DNA from: Myxococcales bacterium
Lineage (GTDB): Bacteria; Myxococcota_A; Polyangia; Polyangiales; Ga0077539
Assembly: GCA_016792845.1 (NCBI GenBank)
Contig: JAEUKH010000003.1
Coordinates: 1 to 64,000, forward strand
DNA length: 64,000 nt
Direction of reading: 5' to 3'
A program made the position numbers and the translations under genes. Shown in pieces: positions 16,193-25,261 of the stretch. Numbering within the stretch: position 1 is the first letter of the stretch; every line of letters starts with the position of its first letter. Below the pieces are notes generated by a model. The model did not search any database. It worked only from the letters and a program-made list of their open reading frames with translations, and was not told the origin of the DNA.

Positions 16193-16223
16193 GCGCGCGG
16201 GCTTCGCGGTAACACTCGGCGCT

Positions 16224-18026
16224 GTGAAGCGAGCGTCTTGGTCGGTGCTGGGTGTCTCGGCGGTGCTCTTGTCAGCCTGCGCGGCGAACGAAGAGACCGT
16301 GGTGGTGCGCGACGCGGGGGCGCGGGTCGACCTCGGCGCGCGGGTCGACCTCGGTCAGGCCCTCGACCGCCCGGTGGCGCCCAGTGACGCGGGCCCGCAG
16401 CCGAGCGCAGACCTCGGTCAGAGCCTCGATCGCCCGGCGGCGCCCGCCGACCTCGGCGAGCCCGTCGATCGCCCGGTGGCGCCGCGTGACACCGGCAACG
16501 ACACGGGCCCGAGCGGCATGGGGCTCTTAGACGTCTACCAAGGCGAGCGCGACGCCGGCGACCCCGCGCCCCGCGACGCGAGCCAGACCCTCAACGGCGC
16601 GCCGAGCGACAGCGCCCAACGCTTTCAAGGTACCGAGAGCCCGTCGGCCGCGCCGAGCCTCGTGTACCCCGAAGCCGATACGATGTTGCCGCCCAATCTC
16701 ACGGGGCTCGAGGTGCATTTTCGGCCCGCCGCGGGGCAAAACCTCTTTGAAGTGTCATTCAGCGGTGATCGCGGCACGCTGCGCTTGTATTCGCCCTGCG
16801 TGGCGGTGGGTAACGGGTGCGCGGTTTCATTGAATGAAGCGGCGTACAGCGAGTTCGCGCGGGTGGCGTACCCGAGCGGCAACGTGACGATTTCGGTGCG
16901 CGGCGTGGCCCAATCGGGCGGCTCGCTCGGGCGCTCGGCGACCCGCACCGTGCAGGTGACCAACACCGACATCCGCGGCGGCATTTATTATTGGAACGCG
17001 TCGGCAGCCTCGATCTTGCGCTTCGAATGGGGGCGCGCCGGGGCGCGGCCTGAGAACTACCTCCAGGGCGACCCTTTCAACTGTGTGGGGTGTCACACCC
17101 TCTCGCGCGACGGCACCCGCGCGGCGGTGGGGAGGTTCATCCCCGGGCCTGCGGTCACGCGGATTTATGACGTCTCGTCGCGCAACACCACCAGCGGCGA
17201 CATGGGCGCGAACTTCTCGACCTTCTCACCCGACAACCGTTACCTGGTGATCTCGAACGGCTCGGCGATGGGGCTGCGCGACGGCACCTCGGGGGCGCAG
17301 GTGCCGGGGCTCCAAGAGGGCACCCCGGGCTCGATGCCCGACTGGTCGCGCGACGGGCGCACCCTGGTGATCGCGCGCACCCGCGGCGTAGCGCTCTTCG
17401 GCCAGCCCGGTCACAACCCCCCCGGCGACCTCTTCACCCTCACGTGGAATGGCACCGCCTTCGGCGCGCCGCAGCCCTTCGTGATGAGCGCCGGCGGCAT
17501 GCAGAACCACTTCTACCCCAACATCGCGCCCGACGATCAGTGGGTGGTCTTCAACCGCGCCGAGGGCGGGAGCTATCACAACCTCAGCGCCCAGCTTTGG
17601 GCCGCACGGCTCGACCGCTCGCTCGCGCCGGTGCGCCTGCGCCGCGCCGATGGGCCCGACAACAGCGGCAATTCGTGGCCGAAGTTCGCGCCCTTCGTGC
17701 AGAGCTTTCGGGGCGAGCCCCTCTTGTGGGTCACCTTCTCGTCGCGGCGCGACTACGGCTTGCGCCTCGTACAGCAGAGCCGCGAGCCCGAGATGCGCAC
17801 GAGCCAGCTCTGGATGGCCGCCATCAGGCCCGGGGTGCGCAACGGCGACCCCAGCGCGTCGGCCTTCTGGCTGCCGTTTCAAGACATCCGCTCGGGCAAC
17901 CACATCGCGCAGTGGAGCGAGCAGGTGCAGCGCACCAGCTGCCGCGTCGACGGCGACTGCCGGGCCGGCGAGCAGTGCGTGCTGGTGGGGTTGAGCGCGC
18001 AGCGGATGGGGTGCGTTCCGCGTTGA
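16224..18026 (+). CDS. Beta-propeller (PD40/TolB-like) lipoprotein with one haem-binding CxxCH
   Basis: 600 residues from a GTG start. Signal peptide with lipobox LSAC, then repeated Asp-rich linker units (DLGQALDRPVAP and two variants) to about residue 105. A beta-rich region (about 150-280) is followed by Cys287-Val-Gly-Cys290-His291 within FNCVGCHTLSRDG, a c-type haem attachment motif. Residues about 330-570 contain repeats such as FSTFSPDNRYLVIS, MPDWSRDGRTLVIA and APDDQWVVFNR, the PD40/TolB propeller pattern. C-terminus is Cys-rich (CRVDGDCRAGEQC). It starts 32 bp after the hybrid kinase. Probably periplasmic or surface-exposed redox or binding protein; haem loading is inferred from the motif alone. 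Confidence 0.78.
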   Translation: MKRASWSVLGVSAVLLSACAANEETVVVRDAGARVDLGARVDLGQALDRPVAPSDAGPQPSADLGQSLDRPAAPADLGEPVDRPVAPRDTGNDTGPSGMGLLDVYQGERDAGDPAPRDASQTLNGAPSDSAQRFQGTESPSAAPSLVYPEADTMLPPNLTGLEVHFRPAAGQNLFEVSFSGDRGTLRLYSPCVAVGNGCAVSLNEAAYSEFARVAYPSGNVTISVRGVAQSGGSLGRSATRTVQVTNTDIRGGIYYWNASAASILRFEWGRAGARPENYLQGDPFNCVGCHTLSRDGTRAAVGRFIPGPAVTRIYDVSSRNTTSGDMGANFSTFSPDNRYLVISNGSAMGLRDGTSGAQVPGLQEGTPGSMPDWSRDGRTLVIARTRGVALFGQPGHNPPGDLFTLTWNGTAFGAPQPFVMSAGGMQNHFYPNIAPDDQWVVFNRAEGGSYHNLSAQLWAARLDRSLAPVRLRRADGPDNSGNSWPKFAPFVQSFRGEPLLWVTFSSRRDYGLRLVQQSREPEMRTSQLWMAAIRPGVRNGDPSASAFWLPFQDIRSGNHIAQWSEQVQRTSCRVDGDCRAGEQCVLVGLSAQRMGCVPR

Positions 18027-18062
18027 CGGTTCGGTGGTGGAGTGTGCTATCGCGGCGCCGAG

Positions 18063-19448
18063 ATGGCGACCAAGAGTGCATGGGGCGGGCGGTTCGCAGA
18101 AGAGTTGTCTGAGACCGCCTCGAAGTTTCTTGAGAGCTGGCAGTTCGACCAGCGCCTGGCCGAAGAAGACATCGCGGGCAGCCTCGCCCACGCGGCGATG
18201 CTTCAGCACATCGGCGTGCTCTCGGCCGACGAGTTCGCAAAGATCGAGCGCGGCCTCAAGGGCATTCGTGATGACATCCGCGGCGGTACCTTTCAATGGG
18301 ATCCGAAGCGCGAAGATGTTCATATGAATGTTGAAGCCGAGCTCACGGCCCGCGAGGGCGAGGTGGGCGGCAAGCTGCACACCGGGCGTTCGCGCAACGA
18401 CCAGGTGGCCACTGACCTCAGGCTCTTCGCACGGTCGGCCTGCGGTCGCGTCGCCGACGCCCTCGACGCCCTCGCCCGCGCGCTGGTGACCCGGGCCGAG
18501 GGCGAGGTCGACACGCTCTTGCCCGCGTACACCCACGTTCAGCGCGCCCAGCCCAACCGCCTCGCCCATCACCTCATGGCCTACGTCGAGATGCTGCGCC
18601 GCGACCGCGGGCGCCTCGACGACGCCGCCCGCCGCATGAACGAGTCGCCCCTCGGCTCGGGCGCCGTGTGCGGCACGACCTTCGCGCTCGACCGCGCCAT
18701 GACCTCCGAGGCGCTCGGCTTCGCGCGCCCCACCGCGAACAGCCTCGACGCCACCGCCGACCGAGATTTTGTCGCCGAGACCCTCGCGGCCCTCTCGATC
18801 GCGCAGGTGCACCTCTCGCGCCTCGCCGAAGAGCTCGTGCTCTGGTCGACGCAAGAGTTCGGCTTCGTCGAGATGGCCGACGCCCACACCACCGGGTCGA
18901 GCATGATGCCGCAGAAGAAGAACCCCGACATCGCCGAGGTGGTGCGCGGCAAGACCGGGCGCGTCGTGGGCGACCTCGTGAACCTCCTGGTCACCCTCAA
19001 GGCCCTGCCGCTCGGGTACAACCGCGACCTCCAAGAAGACAAGCTCCCGCTCTTTGACGCCGTCGACACCGTCGCGGCCTGCGCCGCGGTGCTGGCCGAC
19101 GCCGTGAGCGCCATGCGCTTCAACCGCGAGCGGATGCGCGCCGCCCTCGGGGCGGGCTTTGTCACCGCCACCGAGGTGGCCGACTGGCTCGCGGCGCGGG
19201 GCGTCCCATTTCGGCAAGCCCATGAAGTCGCTGGTAAAATTGTCGCCAAGGCCCTGAGCGAAGGCTGCGAGCTCGCGGCCCTCTCGCTTGAGACCTATCA
19301 GTCGATCCATCCGATGTTTGACGCGTCGATCTTCTCGGCGCTCGATTTCGAGACCGCGATCGAGCGTCGCGATCTGCTCGGGGCCCCTGCGCGGGCGCGG
19401 GTGTTGACCGCCATCGCCGAAGCCCGCGGTCGGCTGAAGATGGGCTGA
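18063..19448 (+). CDS. argH: Argininosuccinate lyase
   Basis: 461 residues, normal length for ArgH. It cleaves argininosuccinate to arginine and fumarate, the last step of arginine synthesis, in the cytoplasm. Start ATG at 18063 gives the typical [11 protein letters not shown] opening. Family signature [15 protein letters not shown] near residue 280, with the catalytic Ser, is intact; also [15 protein letters not shown] and [15 protein letters not shown]. Other arginine genes are not adjacent, so it may stand alone here. Confidence 0.97.
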   Translation: MATKSAWGGRFAEELSETASKFLESWQFDQRLAEEDIAGSLAHAAMLQHIGVLSADEFAKIERGLKGIRDDIRGGTFQWDPKREDVHMNVEAELTAREGEVGGKLHTGRSRNDQVATDLRLFARSACGRVADALDALARALVTRAEGEVDTLLPAYTHVQRAQPNRLAHHLMAYVEMLRRDRGRLDDAARRMNESPLGSGAVCGTTFALDRAMTSEALGFARPTANSLDATADRDFVAETLAALSIAQVHLSRLAEELVLWSTQEFGFVEMADAHTTGSSMMPQKKNPDIAEVVRGKTGRVVGDLVNLLVTLKALPLGYNRDLQEDKLPLFDAVDTVAACAAVLADAVSAMRFNRERMRAALGAGFVTATEVADWLAARGVPFRQAHEVAGKIVAKALSEGCELAALSLETYQSIHPMFDASIFSALDFETAIERRDLLGAPARARVLTAIAEARGRLKMG

Positions 19449-19557
19449 GCGGCGCGACCCTCGCGGGGCGGCCGGTCGACATGACCAAAGTTCGACCGTG
19501 ATGACATCGCGGCGGGCTCGGTTGACATGAGGTTCGGGCTTAGGGTGCGATCGGGCG

Positions 19558-20976
19558 ATGAGCATGGCCCCAGCGACCGCCCAGAGCCCGTACCTTGTCG
19601 GCCCCTTCGCGCCCGTGCGAGACGAGATCACCGTCGACGCGCTCGCGGTGCTCGGGGCCCTGCCGCACGACCTTCACGGCATGTTTGTGCGCAACGGCGC
19701 GAACCCGCGCTTCGCCCCGAAGGGTCGGTACCACTGGTTCGACGGCGACGGCATGGTGCACGGGGTGCACTTTCAGGGAGGCCGCGCGAGCTACCGCAAT
19801 CGGTACGTGAAGACCCCGGGCTTTCTGGCCGAACAAGAGGCCGGCGAGGCGCTCTGGTCGGGCATCATGGAGCGGCCCGATCTGTCGCGCCGCGGGGGGC
19901 CCTTCAAAGACACGGGTAACACCGACCTGGTCTTTCACGCGGGGCGCTTCATGGCGCTGTGGTGGCTGGGCGGCGCGTGTCATCAGCTCTCGCTCCCGGC
20001 GCTTGAGAGCCTCGGCGTCGTCGATTTCGGGAGCCCGCTCAAGAAGGGCCTCGCGGCGCATCCGAAGGTCGACCCGGTGACGGGCGAATTGATGTTCTTT
20101 GATTACGCCCAACGGCCGCCGTACCTCACCTACGGGGTGATCTCGGCCGAGGGGGCCTTGGTGCGCCAGGTGCCGATCGCGCTCCCCGGGGCGCGGCTCC
20201 AGCACGACATCGCGATCACCGCGCGCTTCACCATCTTGATGGATCTGCCCCTCATGTGGGACGCCGCGCTGCTCGCGCAGGGCAAGACCCGGGTGCGCTT
20301 CGACACCGCGCTGCCCGCGCGCTTCGGCATCATCGCGCGGCACGGCGACGCGGGCGACCTCCGCTGGTTCGAGGCGAAGTGTTGTTACATGTATCACACC
20401 ATCAACGCCTGGGAGGAGGGCGACGAGGTGGTCTTGCTCGGGTGCCGTATCGAAAACCCCATGCCCGATCGGGTGAGCGCGCGGGTCATTCCGCGGCTCG
20501 ACATCCTCGCGCTGGAGCCCTACCTGTATGAATGGCGCTTCAACATGGTGACCGGCGCGGTCAAAGAGCGGCAGCTCGACGACACCATGACCGAGTTTCC
20601 GCGGATGAATCAAGAGTACCTCGGGCGGCCCTCTCGGTACTCGTACAACCCTCGGGTGGCGCCCTCGTCTGAGCTCCTCTACGACGGCGTGGTGGCCTAC
20701 GACACCCTCACGGGGCGCCAGGCGTCGTACACCTACGGCCCGGGCCGCTACGGCGGCGAGGTGGTCTTCGCGCCCCGCGACGGCGCCCGCGACGAGAACG
20801 ACGGCTACCTCGTCACCTTCGTCAACGACGCCGAAAAGGGGCAGGGCGAGTGCGTGGTGCTCGACGCCCGCGACGTCGCGGCGGGGCCCGTGGCGCGGCT
20901 CTGCATCCCGCAACAGGTGCCCGCGGGCTATCACGCGTGGTGGGTGCCTTCGCGGGAGTTTGAGGCCCAACCGTGA
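19558..20976 (+). CDS. Carotenoid-cleavage oxygenase (RPE65 family)
   Basis: 472 residues. Non-haem Fe(II) oxygenases of this family split carotenoid, apocarotenoid or stilbene double bonds. The opening GMFVRNGANPRFAPKG and HWFDGDGMVHG are family hallmarks, and the four expected iron-ligand histidines can be placed in LAAHPKVD, LQHDIAIT, MYHTINAWE and the C-terminal GYHAWWVP. No signal peptide. Its stop overlaps the next start by 4 bp (GTGA), and two thiolases follow in overlapping frames. That coupling suggests that the cleavage product is a fatty-acid-like chain sent to beta-oxidation; substrate unknown. The 109-bp spacer before it contains two similar CGACATGA/TTGACATGA stretches of unknown meaning. 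Confidence 0.9.
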   Translation: MSMAPATAQSPYLVGPFAPVRDEITVDALAVLGALPHDLHGMFVRNGANPRFAPKGRYHWFDGDGMVHGVHFQGGRASYRNRYVKTPGFLAEQEAGEALWSGIMERPDLSRRGGPFKDTGNTDLVFHAGRFMALWWLGGACHQLSLPALESLGVVDFGSPLKKGLAAHPKVDPVTGELMFFDYAQRPPYLTYGVISAEGALVRQVPIALPGARLQHDIAITARFTILMDLPLMWDAALLAQGKTRVRFDTALPARFGIIARHGDAGDLRWFEAKCCYMYHTINAWEEGDEVVLLGCRIENPMPDRVSARVIPRLDILALEPYLYEWRFNMVTGAVKERQLDDTMTEFPRMNQEYLGRPSRYSYNPRVAPSSELLYDGVVAYDTLTGRQASYTYGPGRYGGEVVFAPRDGARDENDGYLVTFVNDAEKGQGECVVLDARDVAAGPVARLCIPQQVPAGYHAWWVPSREFEAQP

Positions 20977-22226
20977 GCCCCCGCGGCGAGGTGTTCGTGC
21001 TCGGCGGGGCCCAGACCGATTTCGCGCGCAACTGGTCGCGCGAGGGCCTCGGCATGGGCGCCCTCGTGCGCGAGACCGTGCAGGCGACGCTGGCCGCCGC
21101 GCGGGTGCGCGCCGAGGCGATCGGGGTGGGCCATGTGGCCAATTTTCTCTCGACGCGGTTCACCGGGCAGGGGCACCTCGGGGCGCTCCTGGTCGACGCC
21201 GACAGGGGCCTTTGGGGCTGCCCGAGCAGCGCCCACGAGGCGGCCTGCGCGTCAGGGGGCGTGGCCCTCATGGCCGCGATGGCCGACCTCGAGAGCGGGC
21301 GCTACGACTGCGCGTTGGTGATCGGGGTCGAGCTCATGCGAAACGTCAAGGGCGAGGTCGCCGCCCAGTACCTCGGGGCCGCCGCGGCGGTGCCCGACGA
21401 GACCGACGGGGTCGCCTTGCCCTGGCCCACGATCTTCTCTGAGATGGGCGACGTGTACGCCGCGCGCTACGGCCTCGCGCGGTCGCACCTGGTGGCTCTC
21501 GCGCGAAACGCCTTTTCGAACGCGAAGCGAAACCCCTCGGCCCAGACCCGCCATTGGGTGCTCGAAGACGCGCACTTTGAAGACAATGACCGCGCAAACC
21601 CCGTCGTCGCAGGGCGCCTGCGAAAGCACGATTGCAGCCAGGTCACCGACGGCGGCGCCGGGGTTGTGCTCGCCACCCGCGCGCGGGCCGAGGCGTGGGC
21701 GCGGGCGCAGGGTCAGCGGCTCGAAGACCTCGCCGTCATCGCGGGCTGGGGCCACCGGGTGGGGCCGCTCAGGTGGCGCGAGAAGGTTGCGCGCGACCCG
21801 GGCGAGGGGCTTCTCTTCGGGCACGTCGCGGGCGCCATCGGCGACGCCTTCAAGCGGGCGGGGCTCAGCGGCGTCGAAGACGTCGACGCGATCGAGACCC
21901 ACGACTGCTTTACGACCTCGGCGTACATGGCCATCGACCACTTCGGATTGACGCCGCCCGGGCGAAACGGCTCCGTCATCGACGACGGCGCGGTGCTTTG
22001 GGGCGGTCGCTGCGTGATGAACCCCAGCGGCGGGCTGATGGGCGTGGGGCACCCCGTGGGCGCCACGGGGGTGAGAATGGTGCTCGACGCGGCGCTCCAG
22101 GTGACCGGGCGCGCGGGCGCTACGCAGGTCGCCAACGCGCGACGCGTCGCGACGCTGAACCTCGGTGGCAGTGCCACCACCGCGGTCTGCACCGTGCTCG
22201 CCCGGGGGCCGCGCGCCCATGCTTGA
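20973..22226 (+). CDS. Thiolase-like acyl-CoA acetyltransferase (SCP-x type)
   Basis: 417 residues from GTG 20973, overlapping the oxygenase stop. Catalytic Cys in EAACASGGVAL, the second-half motif THDCFTTSAY and the His of GVGHPVGATG are present; the C-terminal region has NLGGSATT in place of the CxG motif of classical thiolases, as in the SCP-x/thiolase-like subfamily. Such enzymes act on bulky or branched 3-ketoacyl-CoAs. Overlaps the next thiolase by 8 bp, so the pair is made together. Confidence 0.9.
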   Translation: MSPRGEVFVLGGAQTDFARNWSREGLGMGALVRETVQATLAAARVRAEAIGVGHVANFLSTRFTGQGHLGALLVDADRGLWGCPSSAHEAACASGGVALMAAMADLESGRYDCALVIGVELMRNVKGEVAAQYLGAAAAVPDETDGVALPWPTIFSEMGDVYAARYGLARSHLVALARNAFSNAKRNPSAQTRHWVLEDAHFEDNDRANPVVAGRLRKHDCSQVTDGGAGVVLATRARAEAWARAQGQRLEDLAVIAGWGHRVGPLRWREKVARDPGEGLLFGHVAGAIGDAFKRAGLSGVEDVDAIETHDCFTTSAYMAIDHFGLTPPGRNGSVIDDGAVLWGGRCVMNPSGGLMGVGHPVGATGVRMVLDAALQVTGRAGATQVANARRVATLNLGGSATTAVCTVLARGPRAHA

Positions 22227-23430
22227 CGCCTACGTGTACGAAGCCGTTCGCACGCCGCGGGGCCTCGCGCGGCCCGGGGGCGCCTTGGTGGGGGTCAAGC
22301 CGGTGAACCTCGTGGCAGACCTCATGCGGCGGCTCGTCGCGCGGGTGGGGTTGGCGCCGACGGCCCTCGACGACGTGCTCCTCGGGTGTGTCACGCAGAC
22401 CGGCGAGCAGGGGGCGAACCTCGCGAAGACCGCGTCGCTCGTCGGCGGCCTCGGGCACTCGGTGAGCGCCGCGACGCTCAATCGGTACTGCTGTTCAGGG
22501 CTCGACGCGGTGAACCTCGCCGCGGCCAAGGTGGCCTCAGGGGTCGAGTCGCTGGTGCTCGCAGGCGGCGTCGAGATGATGTCGCGGGTGCCCATGATGT
22601 CTGACCGCGGCGCTTGGTACGCCGACCCCGATGTGGCCGCGCAGACGGGCTTCGTGCACATGGGCGTCGCGGCCGACCTCGTGGCCACCCTCGACGGCAC
22701 CTCGCGCGAAGACTGCGACGCGTGGGCCTTTGAGAGCCACGCGCGGGCCGCCAGGGCCCAACGCGAGGGGCGCTTCGCGCGGGCCATGGAGCCGGTCTGC
22801 GACGACCAAGGGGCGACCTTGCTCACGCACGACGAGGCCGTGCGCCCCACGCTGACCCGCGAGAAGCTCGCGTCGCTCTCTCCGGCCTTCGCGGGGGTCG
22901 GGGCCGCAGGGGCCGACGCGGTCGCGCTGCGGCGGTATCCGACGCTCTCGGCGGTGACCCATTTGCACACCGTGGCGACCTCTCCGGGGGTGGTCGACGG
23001 GGCCGCGCTGGTGCTGGTGGGCAACCGCGCGGCGGGGCGCACCCACGGGCTCAAGCCCCTCGCGCGCATCGTCTCGTTCGCGAACGCGAGCGCCGAGCCC
23101 GTGTTGATGCTGACGGCTCCGGCCGACGCGACGCGGCGCGCGCTCGACCGGGCCTCGCTGACCCTCGACGCGGTGTCGCTCTTTGAGATGAACGAGAGCT
23201 TCGCCGCGGTGGTGCTGCGCTACCTGCGCGCGCTCAAGCTCGACCCCGCCCGGGTCAACGTCGACGGCGGCGCCCTGGCCATGGGGCACCCCCTCGGGGC
23301 CACCGGCGCGATGCTGGTCTCGACCCTCGTCGACGCCCTCGCGCGGACCGACGGGCGCTACGGCGTGGTGAGCCTCTGCGGCGGCGCAGGGGTGGCCTCG
23401 GCCACGGTGTTCGAGCGGGCGCCGTTGTGA
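22219..23430 (+). CDS. Acetyl-CoA C-acyltransferase (FadA-like thiolase)
   Basis: 403 residues. Classical thiolase: nucleophilic Cys in RYCCSGLDAVNLA, GGVEMMSRVPM, MNESFAAVVL, His in ALAMGHPLGATGA and the C-terminal CGGAGVA with its Cys. Catalyses the last step of beta-oxidation or the reverse condensation. The ATG at 22219 lies within the end of the preceding thiolase (8-bp overlap). Two different thiolases side by side suggest division of labour between chain shortening and a branched or cyclic intermediate. Confidence 0.93.
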   Translation: MLDAYVYEAVRTPRGLARPGGALVGVKPVNLVADLMRRLVARVGLAPTALDDVLLGCVTQTGEQGANLAKTASLVGGLGHSVSAATLNRYCCSGLDAVNLAAAKVASGVESLVLAGGVEMMSRVPMMSDRGAWYADPDVAAQTGFVHMGVAADLVATLDGTSREDCDAWAFESHARAARAQREGRFARAMEPVCDDQGATLLTHDEAVRPTLTREKLASLSPAFAGVGAAGADAVALRRYPTLSAVTHLHTVATSPGVVDGAALVLVGNRAAGRTHGLKPLARIVSFANASAEPVLMLTAPADATRRALDRASLTLDAVSLFEMNESFAAVVLRYLRALKLDPARVNVDGGALAMGHPLGATGAMLVSTLVDALARTDGRYGVVSLCGGAGVASATVFERAPL

Positions 23431-23461
23431 ATCACCCGCAAGCTGCGTAGAAGCCCGCGGC

Positions 23462-24451
23462 GTGGAGATCGCCGTCAGGGCCTTGGTCAAGTCCTACGAG
23501 GTGCCGGTGCGCGGGGCGGGGCTCTCGGCCGCGCTCCGGGCCCTCTTTCATCGCGAATACAAGACCGTCACCGCGGTCAACGGGGTCAGCTTCGACATCG
23601 CCGCGGGCGAGCGGGTAGGCTTCCTCGGGCCCAACGGGGCGGGCAAGACCACCACCCTCAAGTGCCTCGCGGGGCTGCTCTCGTGCACCCGCGGTGAGGT
23701 CACTGTAGGTGGGTATAACCCATCGAAACGACAAGAAGAATTCCTGAAGAGGGTCACCCTCGTGGCGGGGCAGAAGCAGCAGCTCCTGTGGGATCTCCCG
23801 CCCACCGACACCTTCGCGCTGAACCGTGCGATCTACGAGGTGCCCGCGGCGCAGTACCGCGAGACCCTCGACGCGCTGGTGGCGCTCTTGAAGCTCGACG
23901 CGGTGCTTCACAAGCCCGTGCGGCAGCTCTCGCTCGGCGAGCGCATGAAGTGCGAGCTCGCGGCGGCGCTGCTCCACAGGCCGAAGGTGCTCTTCCTCGA
24001 CGAGCCGACCATCGGGCTCGACGTGGTGATGCAGTCGGCCGTTCGGAGCTTCATCAAGGAGTACAACGAAGCGCACGGCGCCACGGTGATTTTGACCTCC
24101 CACGCGATGGACGATGTGACCGCCCTCTGCCCGCGGGTGATGGTGATCAACCGCGGCGAGATCGTCTACGACGGGAGCCGCGAGGCCCTGGTCGAGCGCG
24201 TCCGCCCGGGCCGAACGGTGAAGGCTCGGCTCTCGGCCCCCGCGCCCGCGGCGCTCGTCGGGGCCCTCGACCGGCGGGGCTGTCTGCGCGCGCACGAGGG
24301 CGCGACGTTGACGCTCGAGGTCGCGCGGGCCGAGCTCGGCGAGGTGCTCGCCGCGGTGCTCGCCGAGGCCGCCGTCGAAGACCTCTCGATCGAGGAGCCG
24401 CCGCTCGATGAGGTTATGGCCGAGCTCTTCGCGAAGACCGAAGCGCCATGA
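23462..24451 (+). CDS. ABC-2 type exporter, ATP-binding subunit
   Basis: 329 residues from GTG 23462. Walker A LGPNGAGKTTTLK near residue 57, Q-loop in LVAGQKQQLLWD, signature LSLGERMKCELAAAL, Walker B VLFLDEPTIGLD, H-loop TSHAMDDV, plus a C-terminal extension (about 245-329) seen in NatA/DrrA-like exporters. Overlaps the first permease by 4 bp (ATGA); the two permeases follow. The cargo cannot be told from sequence; neighbours make a lipid, pigment or antibiotic substrate possible. Confidence 0.93.
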   Translation: MEIAVRALVKSYEVPVRGAGLSAALRALFHREYKTVTAVNGVSFDIAAGERVGFLGPNGAGKTTTLKCLAGLLSCTRGEVTVGGYNPSKRQEEFLKRVTLVAGQKQQLLWDLPPTDTFALNRAIYEVPAAQYRETLDALVALLKLDAVLHKPVRQLSLGERMKCELAAALLHRPKVLFLDEPTIGLDVVMQSAVRSFIKEYNEAHGATVILTSHAMDDVTALCPRVMVINRGEIVYDGSREALVERVRPGRTVKARLSAPAPAALVGALDRRGCLRAHEGATLTLEVARAELGEVLAAVLAEAAVEDLSIEEPPLDEVMAELFAKTEAP

Positions 24452-25254
24452 GCGGGGCGCGGTCATTCATTGAGAAATGGCGCGGTCTTTTGGGCGTCGG
24501 GGTGGCCAGCGCGGTCGCATACCGCGGCGAGTTTCTCGTATGGATCCTCACCACCAACCTCCCGCTCATCATGATGGCCTTGTGGACCACCGTGGCCGCC
24601 GAGGGCCCCGTCGGGCGCTTCGGTCAGCGCGGCTTCGTGGCCTACTTCCTCGGCGCGCTGCTCGTTCGGTTTCTGAGCGGCAGCTGGGTGGTGTGGCAGC
24701 TCACCTGGGACATCCGCGAGGGCGGCCTCGGGCCGCGTCTGCTCAAGCCCATGCACCCCTTCGCGTACTACGCGGGTGAGAACCTCGCGCAGATCCCGCT
24801 GCGATTGCTGGTGAGCGTGCCGCTGGTGCTGGCCCTCGTGGTGGGGGTCGGGCCCGCGGCGCTCGGCCATGATTACCGACAATGGCTCTTGTTGCCGGTC
24901 TTGCTCCTCGGCGCCTGGCTCGTGCTCTACACGGCCATGCTGGTGGTGGCCTCGCTGGCGCTCTTTGTCGACTCGGCCCTCGCCGTGTGGGAGCTGTGGA
25001 TGGCCGTCGGGTACGTGCTCTCGGGCTACCTCATGCCCTTCGAGCTCTTGCCCGCGCCGCTGCGGCGGGTGGCGTGGTGGCTCCCGTGGCGGGTCACCCT
25101 CGCGCTGCCGCTTGAGACCCTGCTCGGGCTCTGTAGCGTGCGAGAGAGCCTCGCGGGCCTCGCGCTTCAGCTCGTGTGGGTGACGGTCTTCGGGGCGGCG
25201 GCGCTGGCGCTCTGGCGCCGCGGGATGCGTCGCTTCGCGGCCTTCGGAGGGTAG
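24448..25254 (+). CDS. ABC-2 family permease, subunit 1
   Basis: 268 residues with about six hydrophobic segments (for example LVWILTTNLPLIMMAL, LLVSVPLVLALVVGVG, LLLPVLLLGAWLVLYTAML and FGAAALALWRRG at the end). The pattern fits the ABC-2 permease family with two distinct half-transporters (PF06182-like). It is coupled to the ATPase by a 4-bp overlap, and the second permease starts 7 bp later, so the exporter is predicted to be an ATPase dimer with a permease heterodimer. Confidence 0.85.
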   Translation: MSGARSFIEKWRGLLGVGVASAVAYRGEFLVWILTTNLPLIMMALWTTVAAEGPVGRFGQRGFVAYFLGALLVRFLSGSWVVWQLTWDIREGGLGPRLLKPMHPFAYYAGENLAQIPLRLLVSVPLVLALVVGVGPAALGHDYRQWLLLPVLLLGAWLVLYTAMLVVASLALFVDSALAVWELWMAVGYVLSGYLMPFELLPAPLRRVAWWLPWRVTLALPLETLLGLCSVRESLAGLALQLVWVTVFGAAALALWRRGMRRFAAFGG

Positions 25255-25261
25255 CGCCGCG

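Noticed and set aside
19449..19557. TTGACA at 19521 as a promoter for the carotenoid oxygenase
   Set aside because: No acceptable -10 at 16-18 bp spacing; the start codon follows too closely.
17226..19631. 801-codon minus-strand frame across the PD40 gene and argH
   Set aside because: Spans two well-supported plus-strand genes including argH; only codon bias keeps it open.
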